Positions 57,777 through 64,000 of a DNA stretch of 64,000 nt are shown here, piece after piece (position 1 is the stretch's first letter; every line of letters begins with the position of its first letter). A program made the translations under genes and the position numbers. Source of the DNA: Herbaspirillum sp. ASV7 (GTDB lineage Bacteria; Pseudomonadota; Gammaproteobacteria; Burkholderiales; Burkholderiaceae_D); the NCBI RefSeq assembly GCF_016429215.1, contig NZ_JAELUH010000014.1:1-64000 (forward strand), given 5' to 3'. The notes under the pieces are model-generated. The model had not been told where the DNA came from and searched no databases. It saw nothing but the letters and a program-made list of their open reading frames with translations.

Positions 57777-57870
57777 CCGTTCGGACTGAGTAGCGGCAAG
57801 GCCGCGTATCGAAGGCGCAGCGACGCCGCGTCTTCGATACGGCCCTGACGGGCCTACTCAGTCCGAACGG
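57777..57870. repeat. REP/BIME-like nested palindrome
   Basis: Outer 17-bp perfect arms CCGTTCGGACTGAGTAG (57777-57793) and CTACTCAGTCCGAACGG (57854-57870) enclose inner arms GTATCGAAG (57806-57814) and CTTCGATAC (57832-57840), flanked by GGCC on both sides. It would fold into a long interrupted hairpin between kguK and kguD. No other copy was noticed in the window. Confidence 0.85.
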
Positions 57871-57904
57871 GACCTGGAAATCGGGAAATTTCGCCTAGGC
57901 TCAC

Positions 57905-58846
57905 CTAGGACGCGGCCTCCAGCTCGGCACGGGTCGGCAGCCCTTCCATATCGCCGACCACCTGGATGGCGAAGGCGCCAATGCGGTTGCCCCGCATCAC
58001 CGCCGCCTCCACCGGCAAGCCTTCCAGCATGCCGCTGATGACGCCGACTGCAAAGCCGTCGCCGGCACCCACGGTATCGACCACTTCGCGCACCGGCACG
58101 CCCGCCACCCTGCCCTCGCCCTGCGCATTGCGCCAGTAGGCACCCTCGGCACCGAGCTTGATGACCACCATCTGCACGCCACGTTCAAGATAGAAGGCGG
58201 CGATGTCACGGGCCTCGGTGTAGCCGGTCAGGATCTTTCCTTCCGACAGGCCCGGCAAGACCCAGTCGGCCTTGAAGGCCAGTGCGTTCAACTGCTGCGC
58301 CATCACCTCCTGCGAAGGCCACAGCATGGGCCGCAGGTTGGGGTCGAAGGAAATCGTCTTGCCCTGGCTGCGCATGAAGTCCATCGCATGATGGGCAAAG
58401 CCCATCGTGGTGGCCGACAGGGCCGGGGCGATGCCGGTGGCATGCAGGTGGCGCGCCGCGCCGAAGTAGGCGGGATCGAAGTCCGCCAGCGACAGGTGAC
58501 TGGCCGCCGATCCCTTGCGGTAATACTCGATGGCAGGATCGGCACCATCCACGGCCTTGGCCTTCAACTGGATGGCGGTGCGAAATTCCATGTCGGTCAG
58601 CACCCGGCTGACATCCACGCCCTCCTGCGCCACCCGCTGGCGGATGAAGCGGCCAAAGGCATCATTGCCGACCCGGCTGGCCCAGCCCACCTTCAGGCCC
58701 AGCCGGGCCAGGCCGATGGCTACATTGGTCTCGGCGCCGGCCAGGCGGCGCGTGTATTTTTCGACTTCCTCGAAGGGGCCGACCTCATCGGCCACCAGCA
58801 GTGCCAGGGCTTCACCCCAGGTCACCACATCCAGTTGCATCGTCAT
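57905..58846 (-). CDS. kguK: PfkB-family sugar-acid kinase, KguK/KdgK type
   Basis: 313-residue ribokinase-like enzyme. N-terminal GAETNVAIGLARLGLKVGWASRVGND is the first PfkB signature, and DTVGAGDGFAVGVISG the second with the catalytic Asp. YYRKGSAASHLSLADFD is typical of 2-keto-3-deoxygluconate and 2-ketogluconate kinases. With a reductase downstream and a KguE-like gene upstream, 2-ketogluconate is the best-supported substrate; 2-keto-3-deoxygluconate (KdgK) is the alternative. ATG 58846, 11 bp after kguE. Confidence 0.85.
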   Translation of the reverse strand: MTMQLDVVTWGEALALLVADEVGPFEEVEKYTRRLAGAETNVAIGLARLGLKVGWASRVGNDAFGRFIRQRVAQEGVDVSRVLTDMEFRTAIQLKAKAVDGADPAIEYYRKGSAASHLSLADFDPAYFGAARHLHATGIAPALSATTMGFAHHAMDFMRSQGKTISFDPNLRPMLWPSQEVMAQQLNALAFKADWVLPGLSEGKILTGYTEARDIAAFYLERGVQMVVIKLGAEGAYWRNAQGEGRVAGVPVREVVDTVGAGDGFAVGVISGMLEGLPVEAAVMRGNRIGAFAIQVVGDMEGLPTRAELEAAS

Positions 58847-58857
58847 TGTTGTCGTCC

Positions 58858-59601
58858 TCAGACTGCCGCCAGCATGGCGACATGGCGGCGCGTGGTCTCT
58901 TCCAGATCACTGCCCACCAGGGGGAATTCGATGGCCCGCAGTATGCCCGTGGGGAAATGCGCCAGCATGGCCTGCCAGTGGCTGTCCTGCGCCTGCAGCG
59001 GCACCGCACGCAACTTGCCCTTGTGTTCTTGCACACCCTTGCAATGCACGTAGCGCACATGCGGTGCCAGCGAACGCGCCGCCACCTCCGGGTCCACGCC
59101 CTGCCAGCGCCAGTTGCCCATGTCGAAGGTCATGCCGAAGGCATAGCCATTGCCGGTGCACAGCGCCAGGAAACTGACAATGGGCTCCAGCCTGCCGCCC
59201 TGCGGGGTCTGGTCGTTCTCCAGCAGGACTTCGATGGGGGAATGCGAGAGGAAGCGCAACAGCGATTGCAGGTCGCTGGCCGCCGAGAAATGGCCCAGCG
59301 ATACCTTCAGGAAACGCGCCCCGACCTCTTCAGCCTCGCCCATGGCCAGAGCGATCTGCTCGCGGTCGAAGCGGCCGTCGGCACCGAACAGCTCAAACGG
59401 CGCCGAATAGACCGAGAACAGCTTGTGCTGGGCCAGCAAGTCACGCAAGGCCACCAGGTCTTGCGGCCCATCGAAGAGCTCGCGCCGGATCTCCAGCCCG
59501 GACGCCCCGGCTGCCGCCACCATCTGCACCAGGTCGGCATGACCGACGCGCCGCACCAGGTCGGCGCCATAGGCCGATGCGGCCACCAGGACCGGGCTCA
59601 T
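58858..59601 (-). CDS. kguE: Sugar phosphate isomerase/epimerase family protein, KguE-like
   Basis: 247-residue TIM-barrel of the xylose-isomerase-like group. It opens VAASAYGADLVRRVGHADLV and contains ASGLEIRRELFDGP, VLLENDQTPQ and FDMGNWRWQG, where Glu/Asp/His metal ligands are expected. KguE in Pseudomonas kgu operons is of this fold and its reaction is not firmly established. ATG 59601 overlaps the ABC ATPase stop (ATGA), so transport and catabolism genes are translationally linked. Confidence 0.8.
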   Translation of the reverse strand: MSPVLVAASAYGADLVRRVGHADLVQMVAAAGASGLEIRRELFDGPQDLVALRDLLAQHKLFSVYSAPFELFGADGRFDREQIALAMGEAEEVGARFLKVSLGHFSAASDLQSLLRFLSHSPIEVLLENDQTPQGGRLEPIVSFLALCTGNGYAFGMTFDMGNWRWQGVDPEVAARSLAPHVRYVHCKGVQEHKGKLRAVPLQAQDSHWQAMLAHFPTGILRAIEFPLVGSDLEETTRRHVAMLAAV

Positions 59602-60332
59602 TTGATCGAACCCGCGCCGATGAACTGCTTGGCTTCGGGGGTCTGCGGATCGGCGAAGAATTCCTTGGAGGGCCGCGCCTCCCACACCTTGCCCTGGTGC
59701 ATGAAGACGGTGAGATCGGCCACCCGACGCGCGAACTCCATCTCGTGCGTCACCAGCAGCATGGTCATGCCGCCCCGGGCCAGTTCTTCCATCACCTTGA
59801 GCACTTCGGCCGTTAGCTCCGGGTCCAGCGCCGAGGTCACTTCATCGAACAGCATCACCTGCGGCTCCATGGCCAGCGAACGGGCGATGGCCACGCGTTG
59901 CTGCTGGCCGCCCGAGAGCTGTTCGGGATAGGCATCCCGCTTGTGCTCCAGGCCGACCTGCTTCAATACCTTGATGGCCGTCTCGCGGGCCGTCTCGGTG
60001 GCAGTCTTCTTGACGATGCGGGGTGACAGCATGATGTTCTCCTCCACGGTCAGGTGCGGAAAGAGATTGTAATGCTGGAACACCATTCCCACATCCTTGC
60101 GCAGCTCGATCAGGTGTTCATGCTTGTTGGTCAGCTTGTGGCCAGCCACCGTGATGCTGCCGCCATCAATGGTTTCCAGCCCGTTGATGCAACGCAGCAT
60201 GGTGCTCTTGCCCGAGCCCGAGCGGCCGATGATGGCGACCACCTGGCCACGCTCCACCGACAGCGAGATGCCGTTCAGGACCTGGTTGCTGCCGAAGCGC
60301 TTGGTGATGTTGTCGATCTCAACGATGGGCAT
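59598..60332 (-). CDS. Polar-amino-acid-type ABC transporter ATPase
   Basis: 244-residue GlnQ/HisP-like ATPase. Walker A GRSGSGKST near residue 36, Q-loop MVFQHYNLFPHLT, signature LSGGQQQRVAIARSLA, Walker B VMLFDEVTSALDPEL and the H-loop. The family usually moves amino acids, but here it lies within a sugar-acid operon. It overlaps the permease gene by 14 bp and the kguE start by 4 bp. Confidence 0.92.
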   Translation of the reverse strand: MPIVEIDNITKRFGSNQVLNGISLSVERGQVVAIIGRSGSGKSTMLRCINGLETIDGGSITVAGHKLTNKHEHLIELRKDVGMVFQHYNLFPHLTVEENIMLSPRIVKKTATETARETAIKVLKQVGLEHKRDAYPEQLSGGQQQRVAIARSLAMEPQVMLFDEVTSALDPELTAEVLKVMEELARGGMTMLLVTHEMEFARRVADLTVFMHQGKVWEARPSKEFFADPQTPEAKQFIGAGSIK

Positions 60333-60969
60333 GTAATTTCCTCTCTAGGGCAAAGCTGACGCGCGACAGCGGATAGCAGAAAACGAAGTAGATGCCGGCC
60401 ACGATGGGGAAGACCAGGAAGGGCTGGAAGGTCGCATTGCTGACCAGCTTGCCCGCCTGGGCCAATTCCACCAGGCCGATGATGGAGGCGATCGAGGTGT
60501 TCTTGACGATCTGCACCAGGAAGCCCACAGTCGGCGGCAGCGAGATGCGCACCGCCTGCGGCAGGATCACGTAGCGCAACTGCTGCCAGCGCGTCATGGC
60601 CAGGGCGGTGGAGGCTTCCCACTGCTGCACCGGCACGGCCTCGATGCAACCACGCCAGATCTCGCCCAGGTAGGCACTGGAATAGATCGTCATGGCGATG
60701 GTGGCTGCCACCATCGGGGGCAGCTTGTAGCCGAAGATCGCCAGTCCATAGAACGACAGGAACAGGATGATCAGCACCGGCGTGCCCTGGATGATCTGGA
60801 TATACACCGCCGAGAGCAGACGCAAGGCACCGATGTGCGAGGTGCGCATCAAGGCCACGATGAAGCCGGCGATGCCGCCACCGACGAAGGCCAACAGCGA
60901 CAGCAACAGCGTCCACTGCGCCGCTTCCAGCAGGAAGATGAAATTATCTAGGGAAAATTCAGCGAGCAT
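60319..60969 (-). CDS. PAAT-type ABC permease (second subunit)
   Basis: 216-residue permease of the HisM/GlnP class. Helices near 15-40, 55-75, 88-105 and 185-205; the coupling loop with EASTALAMTRWQQLRYVILPQA is the ATPase contact. YIQIIQGTPVLI is the family signature. Its ATG shares one base with the stop of the other permease gene (TAATG). Confidence 0.92.
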   Translation of the reverse strand: MLAEFSLDNFIFLLEAAQWTLLLSLLAFVGGGIAGFIVALMRTSHIGALRLLSAVYIQIIQGTPVLIILFLSFYGLAIFGYKLPPMVAATIAMTIYSSAYLGEIWRGCIEAVPVQQWEASTALAMTRWQQLRYVILPQAVRISLPPTVGFLVQIVKNTSIASIIGLVELAQAGKLVSNATFQPFLVFPIVAGIYFVFCYPLSRVSFALERKLHAHR

Positions 60970-61664
60970 TACGTTCTCCTCGGACGCGCCACACCCAGGC
61001 GGCGACGGCGTTTGAACACGACCAGGCCGATCAGCCAGAAGGCCAGCCGGAACAGCAATGCCAGCAGGATGTAGAGCACCATCACCACCAGGTAGATCTC
61101 GAAGCTGCGGAAGGTCTCGGCGTCCAGCAGGTTGGCCGTGGCCGTGAGTTCTTCAGCCGAGATCGCCGAGACGATGCTGGAGGCCAGCATCATCAGCGTG
61201 AACTGGCTGGCCAGGGCCGGATAGACCTTCTCCAGCGCCGGGGTCAGCACCACATGGCGGATCACCTGTGCGCGCGTCATGGCCAGCGCTTGCGCCGCTT
61301 CGATCTGCGAGGGATGGATGGCCATCATGCCGGCACGCACGATCTCGGTGGAATAGGCCCCCAGGTTGACTGTCATCGCCACCAGCGCGGCGATGTTGGC
61401 ATCGACCTGCACGCCGATGGAAGGCAGGCCAAAGAAGATGATGAATAGCTGGACCAGAAAAGGCGTGCTGCGGATCAGCTCCACATAGGACGTCACCGCG
61501 AAACGGGCTGGCGCACTACCATGGATGGAAATGATGGCGCCGAAAATCCCCACCGCCAAACCGCAGATCATCGACAGCGCGCTCAGCCGGATGGTGAGCC
61601 ATGCGCCATACAGCAACTGGTCAAGATGCTGGAAGATGAACGCGAACTGAAAGTCATAATGCAT
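60969..61664 (-). CDS. PAAT-type ABC permease (first subunit)
   Basis: 231-residue permease of the HisQ/GlnP class with SYVELIRSTPFLVQLFIIFFG and the coupling loop EAAQALAMTRAQVIRHVVLTPA. The start is ATG 61664, with GGAGGA upstream; a TTG-started longer frame is not needed. A 157-bp spacer separates it from the solute-binding-protein gene and can form hairpins, consistent with higher expression of that protein. Confidence 0.92.
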   Translation of the reverse strand: MHYDFQFAFIFQHLDQLLYGAWLTIRLSALSMICGLAVGIFGAIISIHGSAPARFAVTSYVELIRSTPFLVQLFIIFFGLPSIGVQVDANIAALVAMTVNLGAYSTEIVRAGMMAIHPSQIEAAQALAMTRAQVIRHVVLTPALEKVYPALASQFTLMMLASSIVSAISAEELTATANLLDAETFRSFEIYLVVMVLYILLALLFRLAFWLIGLVVFKRRRRLGVARPRRT

Positions 61665-61821
61665 CGTGTGTTCCTCCGACAAACCCGCGCCGACCTCTCA
61701 TGGCTTCATACAGAAGCCGGCGCGCGATCTGTTCTTCTCAGGCTGCGGACCGGCTGCCATCGCCATTGCTCCCGGCGATCACAGCCCACCGCAGCCGCTT
61801 CTGCTGCGCAGATCCCGTCGA

Positions 61822-62625
61822 TCAGAACACTGGCAGGTTGGGCAGCGGGCCGGCCCACTTGCGCGAGATCGCATCCAGTTCGCCATTGAGCTTGACGTAG
61901 TAGATGAAGTTGTTGAGCCACTGCTGCAGCTCGTAGGAGCCCTTGCGCACGGTCATCGAGTTGGGTTGCACCGAGTACGGGAACTTGACTTCGATCTTGC
62001 CCTGGCCACGGGTCTTGACGATTTCGTTGGCCATGGTGTTGGGGATGGAAATCGCATCGACTTGGTTCGACAGCAGCGCCTGCGTCACGGTGGAGTCATC
62101 CTCGAAGCGCACCAGGATCGTACCGGCCGGGGCCAGGCGGGTCAGTGCGGTATCGTTGGTAGAGCCGCGCGAGACGCCCACTTTCTTCTTCACCAGGTCA
62201 TCGAGCTTCTTGTAGTTGCTGCCGACCGGGCCGACGATGGACAACTCGAAGCCGCTGTAGGGAATCGTGAAGAGCACCGACTTGGCCCGTTCCGGCGTCG
62301 GCGCCAGGGTCGCGGCCAGCATGTCGACCTTGCCCGACTCCAGCGCCGGGATACGGGCCGGCGGCACCAGCGGCACGATCTCCACCGGCAGACCCAGGTA
62401 TTTGCCGATCAGGTTGGCCACATCGACGTCATAGCCGATGGGCGTGCCCTTGGCATCGACCGAGCCGAACGGCGGCGTGCCGCTGACCACGCCGATGGTG
62501 ATCTTGCCCTTCTTGGTCAGCTCGGCGATGCTCTGCGCGCTGGCACTGGCGGCGGTGGCCACCGCACAGGTCGCAGCCAGCGTCAGTGCGATGAATTTGG
62601 TACTGAAAAGGTTCTTGATGCTCAT
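61822..62625 (-). CDS. Family 3 (PAAT-type) solute-binding protein
   Basis: 267-residue periplasmic binding protein, signal peptide to about residue 30 (SASA|QSI). Core blocks: GKITIGVVSGTPPFGSVD, DVDVANLIGKYLGL, LAATLAPTPERAKSV. ATG 62625 has GGAGACC upstream; a longer frame adds non-signal residues. It is first in the transporter operon. The family mostly binds amino acids; a carboxylate sugar such as 2-ketogluconate would be a related but unusual ligand. Confidence 0.9.
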   Translation of the reverse strand: MSIKNLFSTKFIALTLAATCAVATAASASAQSIAELTKKGKITIGVVSGTPPFGSVDAKGTPIGYDVDVANLIGKYLGLPVEIVPLVPPARIPALESGKVDMLAATLAPTPERAKSVLFTIPYSGFELSIVGPVGSNYKKLDDLVKKKVGVSRGSTNDTALTRLAPAGTILVRFEDDSTVTQALLSNQVDAISIPNTMANEIVKTRGQGKIEVKFPYSVQPNSMTVRKGSYELQQWLNNFIYYVKLNGELDAISRKWAGPLPNLPVF

Positions 62626-62833
62626 CCTGGTCTCCTGAAAATACGCCGTCCTGACGGCGGTCCTTATTGACGCCTGCCCCGGCCCTCCCCTGCGGCCGGA
62701 CGCTTGCGCCCCTCTTTGCGGCAATGTCTGCTGCTTTCCTGCTCCCGCGCCGTCTGCATGGCGCCGGTCATGCTGATTCCTGCTACCTCGCTCCGCGCCG
62801 TTTTAAGGTCTTACCAATCGGGCGAATTATGTC

Positions 62834-62847
62834 TGGTACCGGTTCCA
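62834..62847. promoter_or_regulatory. Candidate PtxS operator
   Basis: TGGTACCGGTTCCA is a palindrome with a single mismatch pair and matches 11 of 14 bases of the known PtxS operator TGAAACCGGTTTCA. On the minus strand a CATAAT lies just beyond it (62825-62830), so a bound repressor would block a promoter for the transporter and catabolic genes. It also lies 14 bp after the regulator's stop codon. Confidence 0.6.
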
Positions 62848-62860
62848 TTCCGGTGCCGCG

Positions 62861-63973
62861 CTATGCGCGCAGTGGGGTCGACGAAGAGATTTTCTCGACC
62901 AAGCGCGCGCTCAGGGCGCGCTCCGGATGATCGGCCACGGCCGCCGTCGAACCACGACTGATCAGCTTGCCATCCAGCAGGATCTCCCGGCGCATGGAAC
63001 GCTCGCCATGGATGCGCACGAGAAGGCGCTCGATGGCGGTAAAGCCGATTTCATAGGTCGGTTGTTCGATGGTGCTGATGCCGCTACCCACCAGCGGCGA
63101 CCAGGCCAGTTCATCGAAGCACAGCAAGCCCACATCATCGGGGAAGTTCAGCTTCATGCTCTGCAGCGCCAGCGCGATCTGCAGCGACACCATGCCATTG
63201 CCGGCCAGGAGCGCAACGCGCCCGCCGCCATCGCGCCGGCGCAGGAAGAATTCGCGCAGCACGGTGGCCACATGGCCGGGCTCGTCCAGGTCCACCTCAA
63301 GCGTCTGCGCATAGCACCCGGGCCGCTCCGACATGGCCTGCAGGAACCCGGCCTGCCGCCCCTGGCGCGAACTCACGCCAAAGAGCGACTGCACCACCAG
63401 CGCGATGTCGGTATAGCCCTGTCCCAGCAGGTGACGCGTGGCCAGTTGTGCGGCCCGGACGTTGTCCAGTCCGACCAGGTCGAAATCGCAGCCCTCCACA
63501 TGGCGGTCCAGCAGCACGACCGGAAAGGACGCCTGTCCCAATTCACGCAGCGGCGTCACATTGCGCCCCTGGGTGTTGAACAGCAGACCCTCCACGCTGT
63601 AGGAATGCAGGGCCGCCAGCGACTGCTTCTCGCGCGCCTCGTCATTGCCGGTATTGCACAGCATGAGCGTATAGCCATGCTTCTGGCAGGCCGCCTCGGC
63701 GCCATGCAACACGGCCACCGAATAGGGATTGAGGATGTCGGCCACCAGCATGCCGATCAGGCGCGTGCGACCACCCTTCAGGCCCCGTGCCATCTGGCTG
63801 GGCTGGTAGCCCAGGCGCGCAATGGTCTTGCCGATCTGCTCGCGCAGGCGCACCGACAGCGCGTCGAACTCGCCGCCCAGATAACGCGATACGCTGGTCT
63901 TGGACACGCCGGCCTCCCGCGCAACCTGCGCGATGGTGACCCGGTCGTTGCCGGTCTTGGTACTTTGTCTCAC
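62861..63973 (-). CDS. ptxS: LacI-family regulator, PtxS-like
   Basis: 370 residues. LacI HTH at about residues 12-35 (VTIAQVAREAGVSKTSVSRYL), hinge helix with PSQMARGLKGGRTRLIGML, then a periplasmic-binding-like effector domain. In Pseudomonas PtxS binds 2-ketogluconate and represses the kgu genes; identity here is inferred from sequence style, position and the operator-like site. Translation starts at GTG 63973; the promoter lies beyond the window edge. Confidence 0.83.
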   Translation of the reverse strand: MRQSTKTGNDRVTIAQVAREAGVSKTSVSRYLGGEFDALSVRLREQIGKTIARLGYQPSQMARGLKGGRTRLIGMLVADILNPYSVAVLHGAEAACQKHGYTLMLCNTGNDEAREKQSLAALHSYSVEGLLFNTQGRNVTPLRELGQASFPVVLLDRHVEGCDFDLVGLDNVRAAQLATRHLLGQGYTDIALVVQSLFGVSSRQGRQAGFLQAMSERPGCYAQTLEVDLDEPGHVATVLREFFLRRRDGGGRVALLAGNGMVSLQIALALQSMKLNFPDDVGLLCFDELAWSPLVGSGISTIEQPTYEIGFTAIERLLVRIHGERSMRREILLDGKLISRGSTAAVADHPERALSARLVEKISSSTPLRA

Positions 63974-64000
63974 TGTTGCCCGCCAAATCAGTTGAACTGC

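Overview
This window looks like a chromosomal contig from a high-GC betaproteobacterium. Protein style and gene content (a DUF3579 protein, a short CbiB-like protein upstream of it, rpsP-rimM-trmD-rplS, TamA/TamB) fit Burkholderiales, most likely Oxalobacteraceae near Herbaspirillum; that placement is inference from recognition, not from a search. The first 97 bases are not genomic: a 52-base C run is followed by a Nextera transposase adapter, so acs is cut by the contig end.

Layout. 98-4702: acs (partial), a UPF0114 membrane protein, class I fumarase and murI. 4775-4973: a promoter / tRNA-His / terminator unit. 5055-6907: an orphan NarL-type response regulator behind an A-tract-rich upstream region, and a ferredoxin-NADP reductase. 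7196-13042: the tamA-tamB outer-membrane assembly pair. 13161-15059: a diguanylate cyclase with a small hypothetical gene. 15096-22115: a leftward operon of siderophore-type TonB receptor, dipeptide/nickel-type solute-binding protein, two permeases and a double-ATPase carrying a DGH tandem repeat. 22346-27694: CorA, two exporters and a fused PabB-PabC. 27743-40586: an MdtABC-like RND pump with its outer-membrane factor, a Spy/CpxP-like chaperone and a two-component system, which resembles the E. coli BaeSR regulon gathered in one place. 40652-42953: trpS and two small exported proteins.

43090-45500 is a visibly more AT-rich island. It holds a broken peptidoglycan-hydrolase gene (M23 half and GH19-like half) split by an internally deleted IS21-type element, followed directly by a small secreted protein that looks like a periplasmic immunity protein. 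After it come fumC (so the window has both fumarase classes), DUF3579, a CbiB-like membrane protein, a NUDIX hydrolase, the ribosomal operon rpsP-rimM-trmD-rplS, a TM2 protein, an acyl-CoA dehydrogenase and etfBA.

56760-63973 is a 2-ketogluconate-type (kgu) catabolic operon with a PtxS-like LacI regulator. The reductase, kinase and KguE-like TIM-barrel genes are present, but in place of the usual KguT permease there is a complete amino-acid-type (PAAT) ABC transporter. A near-palindromic 14-bp site close to the known PtxS operator lies in the operon's upstream region. Together with the interrupted effector/immunity locus and the DGH-repeat metallophore-like importer, this is the most interesting content.
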